64,000 nucleotides of DNA from Chloracidobacterium sp. (GTDB lineage: Bacteria; Acidobacteriota; Blastocatellia; Pyrinomonadales; Pyrinomonadaceae). The notes under the pieces are model-generated. The model saw nothing but the letters and a program-made list of their open reading frames with translations. It was not told the origin of the DNA and did not search any database. The position numbers and the translations under genes were made by a program. The stretch covers positions 1,984,001-2,048,000 of the forward strand of contig JADJTD010000001.1 in NCBI GenBank assembly GCA_016711345.1. The letters run 5' to 3'. Positions 25,711-34,183 of the stretch are shown here, piece after piece; position 1 is the stretch's first letter; each line of letters starts with the position of its first letter.

Positions 25711-26702
25711 CGCACTTTTCCAAACCCACACCAACTATTTTCATTATGCCATGTGATCTTTACGTCTTCTGCGCTGATCTCATTCCACCAACCTGCAAAA
25801 TCTTCTTTTGAGATATAAAACGCGGTCGGCGCGACAAGGTGATCAAAGACGATGTTGTGCTGTTCGCGCCAGCCGAAGGTGCCGAGGTGATTTAGGTATT
25901 CGTTATAAAAAAGTTTGTTAGCGATGGGTTTTGCGATCGAGTTTAGCGGGCGATAGACGAGCTTTGTCGATAAGAATACACCGAGCGTCGGCAGCTTGGA
26001 TAATTGATACAGCATCGGCTGCGAGATCTGCGATGTAAATCCAGTTCGAACGGGATCGACATAATTCGTGATCCATTCGTTATTTTCCGCACCGTAAACC
26101 CACGCGGAAATATTGCCGCCGCTTTTCACTTTTGACGCTAGAGAGATAAAGGCCTTTTTAGGGTCGGGCGTGTGATGCAAAACCCCAACGCTGAACGCGT
26201 AATCAAACACTTTTTTTAGCGGAAGCTTAAAAATGTCGCATTGAATAATATGTGCGTTTGCCAGATTTCGCGTCAATGCAAACGCCGATTCCACGCCGTC
26301 GCCGAGATCGATGCCGACGACATCCGTCGCTCCCCATTCTGCGGCGAGCTTTGTGTGACGACCCTTGCCGCAGCCGCCTTCGAGTACGACTTTTCCGTTG
26401 AAAAAATCTGGTTTTACTGGCTGCAGCCAGCCGAGGAATTGGTCGTTGTATTTGGGATCTTCCTGAGTGAAATGCGTCCACTGCCAGCCGAAGTTTTCTG
26501 CTGTCTCAGCTTTGTCCTCTTCGATCTTGCCTAGATCCGCAAAACGCGGCACACCGCGAATGACCTTGTATTCGCGGGTGCATTTTTTGCAGGTAAGCAC
26601 GCCCTCAATAATTTCTTTTTCTTTGTACTTGCTGGCGTAAGCGAGCAGAATATCACCGCCGCAGGTCGGGCACGCAAGTAATTCTAAAAGTCTTTCTTTC
26701 AT
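25707..26702 (-). CDS. Methyltransferase with N-terminal Trm112-like zinc ribbon
   Basis: 331 residues. Residues 1-55 form a zinc-ribbon like Trm112/UPF0434 (LLELLACPTCGG ... CKKCTREYKVIRGVPRF). The methyltransferase domain has VVLEGGCGKGRHTKLAAEWG, VVGIDLGDGVE and FSVGVLHHTPDPKKAF, the usual layout of sugar or lipid methyltransferases in envelope loci. C-terminal FGWREQHNIVFDHLVAPTAFYISKEDF is also common in that group. Four-base overlap with the next gene indicates an operon. Confidence 0.85.
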   Translation of the reverse strand: MKERLLELLACPTCGGDILLAYASKYKEKEIIEGVLTCKKCTREYKVIRGVPRFADLGKIEEDKAETAENFGWQWTHFTQEDPKYNDQFLGWLQPVKPDFFNGKVVLEGGCGKGRHTKLAAEWGATDVVGIDLGDGVESAFALTRNLANAHIIQCDIFKLPLKKVFDYAFSVGVLHHTPDPKKAFISLASKVKSGGNISAWVYGAENNEWITNYVDPVRTGFTSQISQPMLYQLSKLPTLGVFLSTKLVYRPLNSIAKPIANKLFYNEYLNHLGTFGWREQHNIVFDHLVAPTAFYISKEDFAGWWNEISAEDVKITWHNENSWCGFGKVR

Positions 26703-26710
26703 TGGAGTTT

Positions 26711-26784
26711 TTAGCCACGAATAACACGAATATCACGAATCACAGTTCGTTCCTATTAGTGTTATTTGTGTAATTCGTGGCTAA
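26711..26784. repeat. Palindromic repeat, CACGAATTACAC family (copy 2)
   Basis: TTAGCCACGAAT (26711-26722) pairs with ATTCGTGGCTAA (26773-26784), with nested AATAACAC/GTGTTATT. The right arm overlaps the end of the gene that stops at 26762, so its final codons (ISHELHK and the stop) are made of repeat sequence. Confidence 0.85.
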
Positions 26785-27241
26785 TCTTAGTCTTAAATTC
26801 ACCAAACTCAACAAACGGAAAAGGCTGGCGCCAGTTGAACTCAAATTCGTCCGTGTCGCGGTCTGCGTAGAGCTGCTCAAAGGTCTCCGCAAACGCCGCG
26901 CAGATATTATGCAATTCGCCGGCGTGTGAAAAGACAAGCTCCTTTTCACTTGAATCGCGTTCATCGGTCGGATACTGGTAGATCTCGATGGTCAAACTGT
27001 CGCCATCGCGAACAAACCTAAAATCGAATTCCTCAGGGTCGCGGTTCCATTTGAGCAAGTATTCATTGTCCTTTGACTCAGGGTCGGCGATCTTTGCCAA
27101 TATCGTCATCAATTCGGACAGAGCTTTGCCATGCGGAGCATGGGCAGTCGTCGTGTGAAATTCATTGGCGCCATCGTCAAAACCGATGGACATCCATCCG
27201 CATTGCGGACTATTGAAACTGACTTCCAATTTTCCCGACAT
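26762..27241 (-). CDS. Hypothetical protein with repeat-derived C-terminus
   Basis: About 159 residues from the ATG at 27241 (MSGKLEVSFNSPQCGWMSIGFDDG). The frame is open to 27403, but that part would overlap the divergent gene at 27285. Contains FHTTTAHAPHGKALSELMTILAKI and a Trp/Glu-rich middle (EFDFRFVRDGDSLTIEIYQYP). No signal peptide; family unknown, although the pattern fits small uncharacterised proteins that occur near immunity or surface-protein genes. The last residues are encoded by an intergenic palindrome. Confidence 0.6.
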   Translation of the reverse strand: MSGKLEVSFNSPQCGWMSIGFDDGANEFHTTTAHAPHGKALSELMTILAKIADPESKDNEYLLKWNRDPEEFDFRFVRDGDSLTIEIYQYPTDERDSSEKELVFSHAGELHNICAAFAETFEQLYADRDTDEFEFNWRQPFPFVEFGEFKTKISHELHK

Positions 27242-27284
27242 CAGGGAATTATGGTAACTTTTAGGAAAAGTTTGCACAACAACG

Positions 27285-27557
27285 ATGAGTACAACTGACG
27301 AAGAATTGATCATTTCCGGAGACGGCAAAACGCCGAAAACGGCCATTAATTTCAAACCTTGCCGGTTGTTGACGCGTGTCGCGAGAGAGCGGCAATTTGT
27401 CAACGACCAATTTGGTAAGGAGAACGTGGACTGGCGAAAGGAGTTGCACTACACCTCGACGAACCGACAAAGTGTTTGGGTAATAGAATTGGCCGACGGT
27501 GCAAAACACAAAATCTATTTCGACACATCATCGACGATTTACGATGAAGACAAATAG
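27285..27557 (+). CDS. Hypothetical small protein upstream of thyA
   Basis: 90 residues, soluble: MSTTDEELIISGDGKTPKTAINF, RQSVWVIELADGAKHKIYFDTSSTIYD. No domain recognised. It is divergent from the gene at 26762 and ends four bases before the thyA ATG, so it probably shares the thyA transcript. No strong ribosome site is visible. Confidence 0.55.
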   Translation: MSTTDEELIISGDGKTPKTAINFKPCRLLTRVARERQFVNDQFGKENVDWRKELHYTSTNRQSVWVIELADGAKHKIYFDTSSTIYDEDK

Positions 27558-27560
27558 CCG

Positions 27561-28427
27561 ATGAAGCAATATCACGATCTGCTAAAACACATTTTGGAGA
27601 ACGGTGTGCTGCACGAAGACCGCACCGGTGTTGGAACGATCTCGACGTTCGGCTATCAGACGCGATTTAATTTGCGTGAAGGCTTTCCGATCGTGACGAC
27701 AAAGCGTGTGCCGTTTCGCTGGGTTGCGGAAGAGTTGTTCTGGTTTTTGAGTGGCTCGACGGACGAGCGTGATCTGCGTTCACGCGGCGTCGATATTTGG
27801 CAGGAATGGGCGACTGAAGAACAGACTGCTCGTTTTGGGCGCAGTGAAGGCGATCTTGGGCCGGTTTACGGCTATCTGTGGCGTTCGTTCGGCGGCGATT
27901 ACCCGCAGATAAACGGCATCGATCAGATCGCTAGATTGATAAAGGAAATTGAAACTAACCCAAACTCGCGCCGCCTGATCGTCACCGGCTGGAATCCCGA
28001 AACCTGTGACGATGTTGCCCTGCCGCCGTGCCACACACTGTTTCAGTTCAAGATCACAGGCGGAAACGCGAGTGTAAACGAGCGTGCAACTCTCCACTGC
28101 CAGCTATACCAACGCAGCGCCGACGCATTCCTCGGCGTGCCGTTCAATATCTCAAGCTACGCACTGCTGACCCATCTGGTCGCTCATGTCTGCGGCTTAG
28201 AAGTCGGCGAATTCATCCACACATTCGGCGACCTGCACATCTACAGCAACCACCTCGAACAGGTCACCGAATTACTCTCACGCGAACCAATGCCGTTGCC
28301 TAAGTTGGAATTCGTAAATTCTGAGAATCTGAAAGGCCTCGACGGACTGCTCAATTTCAAATTTGAGAATCTGAAATTAGAGAACTATGAATCTTGGGGA
28401 AAGATCGCGGCTCCGGTTGCGATTTGA
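27561..28427 (+). CDS. thyA: Thymidylate synthase
   Basis: 288 residues. Converts dUMP to dTMP using methylene-tetrahydrofolate. Shows GVLHEDRTGVGTISTFG, the catalytic Cys157 in ALPPCHTLFQF, QRSADAFLGVPFNISSYALLTHL and the terminal IAAPVAI. The region before the C-terminus (FVNSENLKGLDGLLNFKFENLKLENYES) is a little longer than in the E. coli enzyme. folA, the usual partner, is not in the window. Cooperates with the nrdA/nrdB products in dNTP supply, but they are 20 kb apart. Confidence 0.96.
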   Translation: MKQYHDLLKHILENGVLHEDRTGVGTISTFGYQTRFNLREGFPIVTTKRVPFRWVAEELFWFLSGSTDERDLRSRGVDIWQEWATEEQTARFGRSEGDLGPVYGYLWRSFGGDYPQINGIDQIARLIKEIETNPNSRRLIVTGWNPETCDDVALPPCHTLFQFKITGGNASVNERATLHCQLYQRSADAFLGVPFNISSYALLTHLVAHVCGLEVGEFIHTFGDLHIYSNHLEQVTELLSREPMPLPKLEFVNSENLKGLDGLLNFKFENLKLENYESWGKIAAPVAI

Positions 28428-28452
28428 TCGTATTATTGTAGACAACGGTGTT

Positions 28453-29379
28453 ATGGGAAAGTATTCGACGCTAGTCTTGGCAATTGTCGGTGGATTCTTA
28501 ATAGTTCTTTTTGTTTGGATACTTAGCATTCTCTTCTTATTCTTTACTAAATATCCTCAGGCGGTTTATGTATTTATTCTCTGTTTGGTTTTGCCGTTCT
28601 TTTGCTGGTTGATAAGCCGCGGAAATCGGGATAGTTGGTTAGCAATCGCCCTATGTGCCTCATTGCCGTATATTCTTTTTACTTCATATGGATTTGTGGG
28701 CATCGTGTCGGAGAATATTCAGTATGAGAATGTATTCTGGAATGCCGATTATTCGCCAATTTCTTTTCTTTTGTATCTTTCAGTTCCAGTCCTTTCGTTG
28801 CTGGCTGCTCAGTTAGCAGCGAACGGCCGGGGTGCAGATCTGTTGGTATTAGCGGCAGCGTTTCTCTTTTTTGTTTCACTCGGCCTTTATTCTGTGTTTT
28901 CAGTTAATAGCAGCATCCGGGAGAGTACTGTCTCCGTCGAATTCCTTGACACGCCAAAAATCGCCTTGTCGGCCCAAGCCTATTGTAGCTACACAAACTA
29001 CAATCTTTATTGGCTTTTCCGTCGTGTTGAAAACGGAACCTGTGAGTGCAATAGGCTAATTGTACAAAGACGAAGTCCAGACATTCATTTATCATCATAT
29101 TTATCGCCAAAGATACTTTGGAATATCGACGGAGTAGATGAAGAATTTCAAATTTTTCCAAACGGGAGCATCGGCCTTGTTGTGGACAAATATGGGCGAC
29201 CGGACGAAGAGCGAAACGATTGGAGTAATCGGATAGAATGGAATACGGAAGTGCCGTATAAAAAGATCGTAAAAGCTGCTCATGTTACTTTCACTTGGGG
29301 CGATGTAACCCAAGAACTTAGTGATGAGCAACGTAATAGTTTTTCTAAAATCGCTGAAAATTATGAAAGGTTGAAATAA
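28453..29379 (+). CDS. Membrane protein of unknown function
   Basis: 308 residues from the ATG at 28453; the frame opens earlier at 28387 inside thyA. Four or five hydrophobic helices lie in the first 170 residues (LVLAIVGGFLIVLFVWILSI, YVFILCLVLPFFCWLI, ISFLLYLSVPVLSLLAAQLA, LLVLAAAFLFFVSLGLYSVF), then a soluble C-terminal domain with a CECN stretch. No family recognised. AT-rich compared with thyA. Confidence 0.6.
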   Translation: MGKYSTLVLAIVGGFLIVLFVWILSILFLFFTKYPQAVYVFILCLVLPFFCWLISRGNRDSWLAIALCASLPYILFTSYGFVGIVSENIQYENVFWNADYSPISFLLYLSVPVLSLLAAQLAANGRGADLLVLAAAFLFFVSLGLYSVFSVNSSIRESTVSVEFLDTPKIALSAQAYCSYTNYNLYWLFRRVENGTCECNRLIVQRRSPDIHLSSYLSPKILWNIDGVDEEFQIFPNGSIGLVVDKYGRPDEERNDWSNRIEWNTEVPYKKIVKAAHVTFTWGDVTQELSDEQRNSFSKIAENYERLK

Positions 29380-29410
29380 GGCTTCCCGTTTTTTGGAGAA
29401 TGGTAACTCT

Positions 29411-30307
29411 TTATTTCACATTCGGCGGATGAGCGGCCTTGGTTCGGAGGGTGATTCCTTCTGAGGCGAGGAGGAGGAGTTTGCGAGCGTCGTAGGTGGA
29501 TGTGTTGGTTGGGGCGTATGACAAGAGATAGCGGTTCTTTCTGAGTTCGTCGCAGATGAATTTGGCGGCGTTTTGGGCTTCTTCGAATGGGAAAACTTTG
29601 CCGCCGGTATCTTCGGCAAGCTGTGTTATGACGTTCGATGCTTTTGGCTGGTCGCGGCGATAGGCTCCGCCCGTGCGGTCGGGTATTTGTAGCGAGTAAA
29701 GCGTTATATTCTCGCTTTCTAATTCACCCAATACCTTTTCAAATGGCAATTTGCTGCCGCGGTCGAGGCCATCGCCGATCACAACAACTGCGGTTTTTCG
29801 CGTTCCGGGAATTAACGGGATCAAGACTTCTTTCATCGAAGAGTGCAATGCGTCAAAAAGATATGGATTTCCTTTCTTTCGAAATGTCGCAAGTGACTTT
29901 TCCATTTTCTTGGCGTCGTCGGTCCATTCCTGGATGATCTCGGCTTTTTCGTCGTAGGCGAGAACGAAAAGCTGGTCGCCGTCGAAGATCTCGTAGGCAA
30001 ACTCCATTACAGCAGCCTTCAATGCTTCGACTGATGTCGGCAGCGTTTGCGAATTATCTACAAGAATTACGATCTTTGACGGGCTCGGGTCGATGACAAA
30101 ATTTTTGATCTTTTGTTCGATGCCGTTTTCGTAGAGGAAAAGATCTTCGAGCTTGATCGGATCGGTCTTTTTGTCGGTGCGGGAGGCCGTAACATTCAAA
30201 ACAGTACCTTCGACGACGTTACCCTTCGAGTTGCGACGCGATTGTGACAAAGTTAGAGACGCAAATAACAGCAAGCATAGTGTTGAAAAAAATAATTTGC
30301 GTCGCAT
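29411..30307 (-). CDS. Secreted VWA-domain protein (VWFA-related acidobacterial type)
   Basis: 298 residues. Signal peptide LFFSTLCLLLFASLTLS. A short N-terminal strand domain (VVEGTVLNVTASRTDKK) precedes a von Willebrand A domain at about 75-280 with the MIDAS-like D-N-S-Q-T (Thr in place of the third Ser), VVVIGDGLDRGSKLPFE and ITQLAEDTGGKVFPF. These are the marks of the VWFA-related family expanded in Acidobacteriota. Probably periplasmic or surface; partner unknown. FmdB-type gene follows upstream on the plus coordinate scale, on the same strand. Confidence 0.85.
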   Translation of the reverse strand: MRRKLFFSTLCLLLFASLTLSQSRRNSKGNVVEGTVLNVTASRTDKKTDPIKLEDLFLYENGIEQKIKNFVIDPSPSKIVILVDNSQTLPTSVEALKAAVMEFAYEIFDGDQLFVLAYDEKAEIIQEWTDDAKKMEKSLATFRKKGNPYLFDALHSSMKEVLIPLIPGTRKTAVVVIGDGLDRGSKLPFEKVLGELESENITLYSLQIPDRTGGAYRRDQPKASNVITQLAEDTGGKVFPFEEAQNAAKFICDELRKNRYLLSYAPTNTSTYDARKLLLLASEGITLRTKAAHPPNVK

Positions 30308-30311
30308 TGTC

Positions 30312-30617
30312 TTATTCTGTGGCCGGTTTCGAAACGGTTTCCTTAGCGGCCGGCTTGGCTTCGTCTTTGCTCTTTGATGCGGTTTCTGTGGATGCGGTTG
30401 ATTCAGTAGAAGCTTTTTTTTCGCTCGAGTCAGCTTTCTTTCCGGCGTAGTCGGTCACATACCAACCTGCTCCCTTGAACTGAAAACCCGACAGCGACCA
30501 TTGTTTTTCGAGCTTGCCGTGACATTTTTCGCAGGTAGTCAAAGGCGCGTCAGAAACGCTCTGACGCTTTTCAAAATGCATTCCGCATTGCTGACATTTG
30601 TATTCGTATATAGGCAT
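30312..30617 (-). CDS. FmdB-family zinc ribbon protein
   Basis: 101 residues from the ATG at 30617 (MPIYEYKCQQCGMHFEK); the extension to 30656 is unneeded. Two Cys pairs (CQQC and CEKC) form the zinc ribbon in the first 35 residues, followed by SGFQFKGAGWYVTDY, a hallmark of the family, and a low-complexity Lys/Ser/Glu/Ala tail. The family is putative regulatory; exact role unknown. Confidence 0.9.
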   Translation of the reverse strand: MPIYEYKCQQCGMHFEKRQSVSDAPLTTCEKCHGKLEKQWSLSGFQFKGAGWYVTDYAGKKADSSEKKASTESTASTETASKSKDEAKPAAKETVSKPATE

Positions 30618-30722
30618 AAAAACTTCAACCCAGACCAAAGAGATCTCATCTAACATTATAATCCATAAATCCAGTCCGGGTAATATGGCGAATTACTATA
30701 GCGACGATGATCAGGAGACCTT

Positions 30723-31319
30723 ATGAAAGAAAATCATTTTACAACTATATTTACGTTTCTGGCCTTATTTATTTTTGCGAGCTCGGTGTTGGCGCAATCA
30801 ACAGCAAAACCGGCACTGTCGCCGGTCAACGGGATCGACCTCAACCGTTACTCCGGCCGTTGGTATGAGATTGGAAAATATCCTAACCGCTTTCAGAAAA
30901 AGTGCGTTGCGAATACGACCGCAAACTACACAGTCAAGAAGAATGGACGCATCGAGGTGCTCAATGAATGTGTAAAAAAGGACGGCATCACTGTGAAAGC
31001 GGTAGGCGAGGCAAAGATCGGCGACAAAACAAATAATGCCAAACTCAAAGTGCGATTTGCTCCGGGGTTTACATCGTTTCTGCCTTTCGTCTGGGCGAAT
31101 TATTGGGTGATAGATATTGCACCGGATTATAGCTACAGCGTAATTGGCGAACCCGACAGAGATTATTTTTGGATCTTAAGCCGATCGCCGGAAATGGATA
31201 CCGCGACCTATCAAACGATACTTAGACGAGCCGAAACAATGGGATTTGACCCCAGCCGCGTCGAAAAAACCCCTCAGAATGCCGAGATCCTGAAGGGTTC
31301 TGTACTGATAAAAAACTGA
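30723..31319 (+). CDS. Secreted lipocalin (Blc-like)
   Basis: 198 residues. Signal peptide ending VLA/Q. Lipocalin signature GRWYEIGKYPNRFQKKC (about residues 44-60), later NYWVIDIAPDYSYSVIGEPDRDYFWILSR, which is the second and third conserved block of bacterial Blc-type lipocalins. No lipobox Cys is obvious at the cleavage site, so it may be soluble in the periplasm. Likely carries or stores a lipid in the envelope. Its last codons also form a terminator hairpin that serves trxB on the opposite strand. Confidence 0.9.
   Translation: MKENHFTTIFTFLALFIFASSVLAQSTAKPALSPVNGIDLNRYSGRWYEIGKYPNRFQKKCVANTTANYTVKKNGRIEVLNECVKKDGITVKAVGEAKIGDKTNNAKLKVRFAPGFTSFLPFVWANYWVIDIAPDYSYSVIGEPDRDYFWILSRSPEMDTATYQTILRRAETMGFDPSRVEKTPQNAEILKGSVLIKN
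31264..31299 (-). terminator. Intrinsic terminator of trxB embedded in lipocalin 3' codons
   Basis: Read on the minus strand, AACCCTTCAG pairs with CTGAGGGGTT (31299-31290 with 31277-31268, with one mismatch-type bulge) around a 12-nt loop and is followed by six T (31269-31264). It lies about 24 bases past the trxB stop and inside the plus-strand lipocalin coding end. Confidence 0.75.
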
Positions 31320-31322
31320 GTT

Positions 31323-32321
31323 TTACGCAGCCGTCGCTGTTGTGCTTTCGTGTTCGGCCAGAAAGCGTTCGGCGTCGATCGCGGCCATGCAGCCGGTTCC
31401 GGCAGCGGTGATCGCCTGCCGGTAATAAGAATCCTGTGCGTCGCCGCAGGCAAAAACACCTTCGATGTTTGTTTTCATCGTCTTGCCTTCGGTGATGAGA
31501 TAGCCGACATCGTCCATATCGAGGACACCTTTGAAAAGTTCGGTATTCGGCTCATGGCCGATAGCGATGAAAACGCCCTGCGTCGGGAAATTACTTTTCT
31601 CGCTCGTTTCGTTGTTGAAAATATTTATGCTCTCGACGCCCGTTTCCTTACTGCCAAGGATGTCTGTAACCTCGGTGTTCCAAAAAATCTCGATCTTTGG
31701 ATGTGCGAGAACTCGGTCCTGCATTATCTGTGAGGCGCGAAACTCATGACGCCGATGGATCAATGTCACCTTAGAAGCAAATTTTGTCAGGAAAAGAGCT
31801 TCTTCCATCGCAGTATCGCCGCCGCCGACCACGACTATCGGCTTATCGCGGAAAAAGAAGCCGTCGCATGTAGCACATGCCGAAACGCCATTTCCGCCGA
31901 GGCCTTCTGGCACAGGAGCTTCCCCAGGTATGCCGAGCCACTTGGCAGACGCTCCGGTGGATATTATGAGCGTGTCAGCTTTTATGACGGTGGTTATTTC
32001 GTCGCTGTCTTCGCTGTCCTTGCCGAAAAGCTTAAATGGACGCTGAGACAGATCTACGCGGTCGATCCACACATTTATTATCTCGGTACCGAACCGCATA
32101 GCCTGTTCGCGAAACTCGTCCATAAGGATCGGGCCCATTATTCCCATCTTAAAGCCGGGATAATTTTCGACCTCGGTCGTGATCGTGAGTTGTCCGCCCG
32201 GTTGCGGACCATCGATCACCAACGGCGCAAGCTGCGCGCGGCCTGCGTAGATCGCCGCCGTCAAGCCTGCCGGCCCTGAGCCTAAGATAACGACTTTGTG
32301 ATGCAATTCCTTTTGTGCCAT
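31323..32321 (-). CDS. trxB: Thioredoxin reductase
   Basis: 332 residues from the ATG at 32321 (MAQKELHHKVVILG). FAD-binding GSGPAGLTAAIYAGRA, GGQLTITTEVENYPGF, the redox disulfide C-A-T-C (C149, C152), the NADPH motif VVVGGGDTAMEEALFLTKFA, IHRRHEFRASQIM, and the C-terminal GVFACGDAQDSYYRQAITAAGTGC. All features of a normal enzyme that reduces thioredoxin and so supports NrdA. The longer frame to 32372 is not supported. Confidence 0.95.
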   Translation of the reverse strand: MAQKELHHKVVILGSGPAGLTAAIYAGRAQLAPLVIDGPQPGGQLTITTEVENYPGFKMGIMGPILMDEFREQAMRFGTEIINVWIDRVDLSQRPFKLFGKDSEDSDEITTVIKADTLIISTGASAKWLGIPGEAPVPEGLGGNGVSACATCDGFFFRDKPIVVVGGGDTAMEEALFLTKFASKVTLIHRRHEFRASQIMQDRVLAHPKIEIFWNTEVTDILGSKETGVESINIFNNETSEKSNFPTQGVFIAIGHEPNTELFKGVLDMDDVGYLITEGKTMKTNIEGVFACGDAQDSYYRQAITAAGTGCMAAIDAERFLAEHESTTATAA

Positions 32322-32549
32322 ATAGCCTTTCAAACAATGCGCGAAATTCGCACTTTGTATTTGCCTATGCATATAGTATAACTATGCGGTAACGGGTTCG
32401 TCTAATAGATCAGCTTTTCGGTCTGTGCCGCACGAACTGCCCTAATTTACAACATAGCACCGGCAATTTGCCTGTAAATAGTTACCGAAACAGGTGTTTC
32501 GTGTTAAACTAAAGCTGTTTTTGTGCCAATATTCTGACTGAATTTGCGG

Positions 32550-32924
32550 ATGACATCCATACAGACCCAATTCGATGAAAAGCGGTTTGCCCTGAGGATG
32601 GCCCTCAGACTGCCGGTCGTCGTTTCCGGCCGAACGGAAGACGGCTCTGCATGGAGCGAGCCGACCGAGACGGACGATATTTCGACGCTGGGCGCGCTTT
32701 TTCAATTGAACCAATCTATCGCCGCCGGCGACAGCGTTAAGATTCGCGCGCATCGTCCAAACGGCTCGCCGGTCGAGGTCAAAGCGAATGTCGTACGCGT
32801 CGTTCCGGCAAACTTCGGGACTTCGCGCGTCGGCGTTTCTATCGAAGAATCAAAAGAAAGCTGGCTGCGGCTTTTCGTCGCCTGGATCGCCGACGACAAT
32901 GTCGTAGAAGGCGCAAACGAATAG
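32550..32924 (+). CDS. PilZ-domain-like protein
   Basis: 124 residues from the ATG at 32550 (a TTG at 32544 is also open). The pattern R-F-A-L-R-M-A-L-R-L-P-V-V-V-S-G, then T-E-T-D-D-I-S-T-L-G-A-L-F, matches a PilZ domain, where the Arg region and D/N-x-S-x-x-G bind cyclic di-GMP. Here the usual R-x3-R is not perfectly placed, so ligand binding is uncertain. No other domain. Stands alone between trxB (divergent) and the enoyl-CoA hydratase. Confidence 0.7.
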   Translation: MTSIQTQFDEKRFALRMALRLPVVVSGRTEDGSAWSEPTETDDISTLGALFQLNQSIAAGDSVKIRAHRPNGSPVEVKANVVRVVPANFGTSRVGVSIEESKESWLRLFVAWIADDNVVEGANE

Positions 32925-32936
32925 CACAAGATTTTC

Positions 32937-33044
32937 AACGCAAAGTCGCAAAGTTGCCAAGACGCAAAGAAGAACGGGAACTGTAAAAATCTACAATTGA
33001 AATATCATCGTTTTATCTCTGTTAACTTAGCCGTCTTTGCGTTA
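32937..33044. repeat. Palindromic intergenic repeat, ACGCAAAG family
   Basis: AACGCAAAG (32937-32945) and a second GACGCAAAG word near 32961 pair with CTTTGCGTT (33036-33044) across an AT-rich centre. It fills the gap between the PilZ gene and the enoyl-CoA hydratase gene. A third repeat family next to the CACAGAG and CACGAAT types. Confidence 0.65.
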
Positions 33045-33060
33045 CAACCCTTCTTAAATC

Positions 33061-33843
33061 ATGTCTAATTACGAAACTATCACTGTCGAAAAGCGCGGCA
33101 AGGTCGCTGTGCTGACGATAAATCGCCCCGACAAACTAAACGCTCTCAATAATCAGGTTCACGCCGATGGCGTCGCGGCTCTTAGTGAATTAAAGAAGGA
33201 CGATAGCGTTCGTGTTTTGGTGATAACCGGTGCGGGTGAAAAAGCATTTATTGCCGGTGCGGACATCAGCGAATTTGCGGGACATACGCCGGTAACTCAA
33301 CGTGATGCATTTCACGAAAGCTCGCTTTTCAATTCGATCGACACGTTTCCAAAACCTGTTATCGCGATGGTCAACGGATTTTGTCTCGGCGGCGGCAATG
33401 AGCTTGCGATGGCATGCGATCTGCGTATGGCGAGTGAAAATGCGAGGTTTGCGCAGCCCGAAATTAATCTCGGCATTATCTGCGGCGGCGGCGGAACTCA
33501 GCGGCTGACTAATCTCGTCGGCGAAGGCCGCTCGATGGAAATGGTGCTGACAGGCGATATGATCGACGCCGCAACGGCAGAAAAGATCGGCCTAGTCAAT
33601 CATGTCTATCCCGCCGATCAACTCGAAGCTGAGACAATGAAACTTGCCGAAAAGATCGCCGAAAAAGCGCCGATCGCTTTGCAGCTTTCAAAGGAAGCAG
33701 TAAAATTTGCCTCACGCTCAAACCTCGACGAAGGCCTCCGCCGCGAAGTCGATCTTTTTGCGATCTGCTTCTCAACCGAAGACAAAAAAGAAGGCGTCGC
33801 CGCATTCCTCGAAAAACGAAAACCGGAATTCAAAGGCCGCTAA
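33061..33843 (+). CDS. Enoyl-CoA hydratase/isomerase
   Basis: 260 residues of the crotonase fold. Shows VLTINRPDKLNALN, FIAGADISEF (CoA/oxyanion), GFCLGGGNELAMACDLRMA with the first catalytic Glu in NELAM, and FAQPEINLGIICGGGGTQRLTNLVG with the second catalytic Glu. The usual Pro after GII is replaced by Cys. Likely hydrates 2-enoyl-CoA in fatty-acid or amino-acid breakdown; no beta-oxidation partners are nearby. Length normal. Confidence 0.92.
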   Translation: MSNYETITVEKRGKVAVLTINRPDKLNALNNQVHADGVAALSELKKDDSVRVLVITGAGEKAFIAGADISEFAGHTPVTQRDAFHESSLFNSIDTFPKPVIAMVNGFCLGGGNELAMACDLRMASENARFAQPEINLGIICGGGGTQRLTNLVGEGRSMEMVLTGDMIDAATAEKIGLVNHVYPADQLEAETMKLAEKIAEKAPIALQLSKEAVKFASRSNLDEGLRREVDLFAICFSTEDKKEGVAAFLEKRKPEFKGR

Positions 33844-33950
33844 TGACTGACGAACAAAAGCGCTATTGGCGCGTGGTGATTGTTACCGGTGTCTTTCTCA
33901 TTATTTTGGGATTGATAGCCGTCTATAGCCCCAATCGTCCGGGATATTGA
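33843..33950 (+). CDS. 35-residue single-span membrane peptide
   Basis: The ATG overlaps the enoyl-CoA hydratase stop (TAATG). It reads MTDEQKRYWRVVIVTGVFLI and continues as a hydrophobic helix ending AVYSPNRPGY. A charged N-terminus, one membrane helix and translational coupling suggest a genuine small protein. I know no family; too short for usual gene finders. Confidence 0.5.
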   Translation: MTDEQKRYWRVVIVTGVFLIILGLIAVYSPNRPGY

Positions 33951-34024
33951 AATTACGCCGCCGCCGCCAGTGCTCAAAACTTGACGCGCACCGCCTTTTT
34001 CGCTAAATTCTTACTTCGACTCGG

Positions 34025-34050
34025 AACTCCGAACTCCGAACTCGAAACTC
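34025..34050. repeat. Heptamer tandem repeat AACTCCG before tRNA-Ala
   Basis: AACTC starts at 34025, 34032, 34039 and 34046, a period-7 array directly upstream of the tRNA. Same period as the array inside the methyltransferase gene at 24822. Confidence 0.7.
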
Positions 34051-34056
34051 ACTATC

Positions 34057-34132
34057 GGGGACGTAGCTCAGCTGGGAGAGCGCTGCAATGGCATTGCAGA
34101 GGTCAGGGGTTCGATCCCCCTCGTCTCCACCA
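34057..34132 (+). tRNA. tRNA-Ala (anticodon GGC)
   Basis: A 76-base tRNA including an encoded CCA (34130-34132). Acceptor stem GGGGACG pairs with CGTCTCC (one G-U). The D-arm has GCTC...GAGC, the anticodon stem CTGCA/TGCAG encloses the loop ATGGCAT with anticodon GGC, and the T-arm has GGGGTTCGATCCCC. All expected conserved bases are present. Confidence 0.96.
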
Positions 34133-34183
34133 TTCAAATCTAATCCTCAAGTTAATCTATCCCGGGCGGAAAAATTAGACGCT

